This document shows positions 7,097 through 7,139 of a stretch of 7,139 nucleotides of DNA, one piece after another (position 1 is the first letter of the stretch; every line of letters starts with the position of its first letter). Where the stretch lies: the NCBI GenBank assembly GCA_019114115.1, contig DXGD01000145.1, forward strand, positions 1 to 7,139. The letters are read 5' to 3'. This stretch comes from Candidatus Nesterenkonia stercoripullorum (GTDB taxonomy: Bacteria > Actinomycetota > Actinomycetes > Actinomycetales > Micrococcaceae). Under the pieces are notes generated by a model, which worked only from the letters and a program-made list of their open reading frames with translations, searched no databases and was not told where the DNA came from. The translations under genes were made by a program, and so were the position numbers.

Positions 7097-7102
7097 ATGC
7101 TA
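7097..7102 (-). promoter_or_regulatory. Putative -10 box (TAGCAT) for pmt, possibly bidirectional
   Basis: TAGCAT on the minus strand ends seven bases before the pmt GTG at 7089, the spacing of a leaderless start. The same bases read on the plus strand give TATGCT (7096-7101), which also fits TANNNT. One site could therefore serve pmt and a divergent gene to the right. Only about 37 further bases are visible; they show no open start I can support. Confidence 0.45.
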
Positions 7103-7139
7103 CTCGGCGGACCCCCTTCTACCGGAAAGCCGTGTGTCG

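Overview
The window looks like a housekeeping segment of a high-GC Gram-positive chromosome, most likely a member of the Micrococcales and probably Micrococcaceae. This rests on the G/C-rich third codon positions, the frequent GTG starts, and the gene set: an actinobacterial PMT-type mannosyltransferase, a FadD15-type acyl-CoA synthetase, and tatD-rsmA-ispE followed by an ABC-F gene. I cannot fix the genus from sequence alone.

All six genes lie on the minus strand, so transcription runs from right to left. From the right they are: protein O-mannosyltransferase pmt (7089-5455); a 99-bp gap; long-chain acyl-CoA synthetase fadD (5354-3465); a 122-bp gap holding a hairpin-like inverted repeat; the tight run tatD (3342-2323), rsmA (2323-1391) and ispE (1381-398); a 55-bp gap; and the first 114 codons of an ABC-F ATPase (342 to beyond position 1). 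tatD and rsmA share one base (TGATG), and rsmA and ispE are 9 bp apart, so these three probably form an operon. There is no gene-free stretch longer than about 125 bp. I see no tRNA, rRNA, CRISPR array, insertion sequence or prophage signal.

The genes serve core functions: TatD is a metal-dependent nuclease, RsmA dimethylates 16S rRNA, IspE is the fourth enzyme of the MEP isoprenoid pathway, ABC-F proteins act on the ribosome, FadD activates fatty acids and PMT mannosylates exported proteins. A loose functional link exists, because IspE feeds the polyprenyl phosphates that carry mannose for PMT, but nothing in the sequence shows co-regulation.

The most distinctive signal is in how the genes start. 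Five of the six have a TANNNT hexamer ending exactly 6 or 7 bases before the start codon (TACCCT, TAGGGT, TAGAGT, TAGAAT, TAGCAT). Four of those five begin with GTG and have no recognisable Shine-Dalgarno sequence. This is the layout expected for leaderless mRNAs. The only gene without it, rsmA, is the one overlapped by its upstream neighbour. Also worth a look are unusual adenylation motifs in FadD, a symmetric -10 box at the right edge, the absence of rpf and metG from the tatD-rsmA neighbourhood, and a long N-terminal extension on TatD. I found no convincing new multi-gene system.
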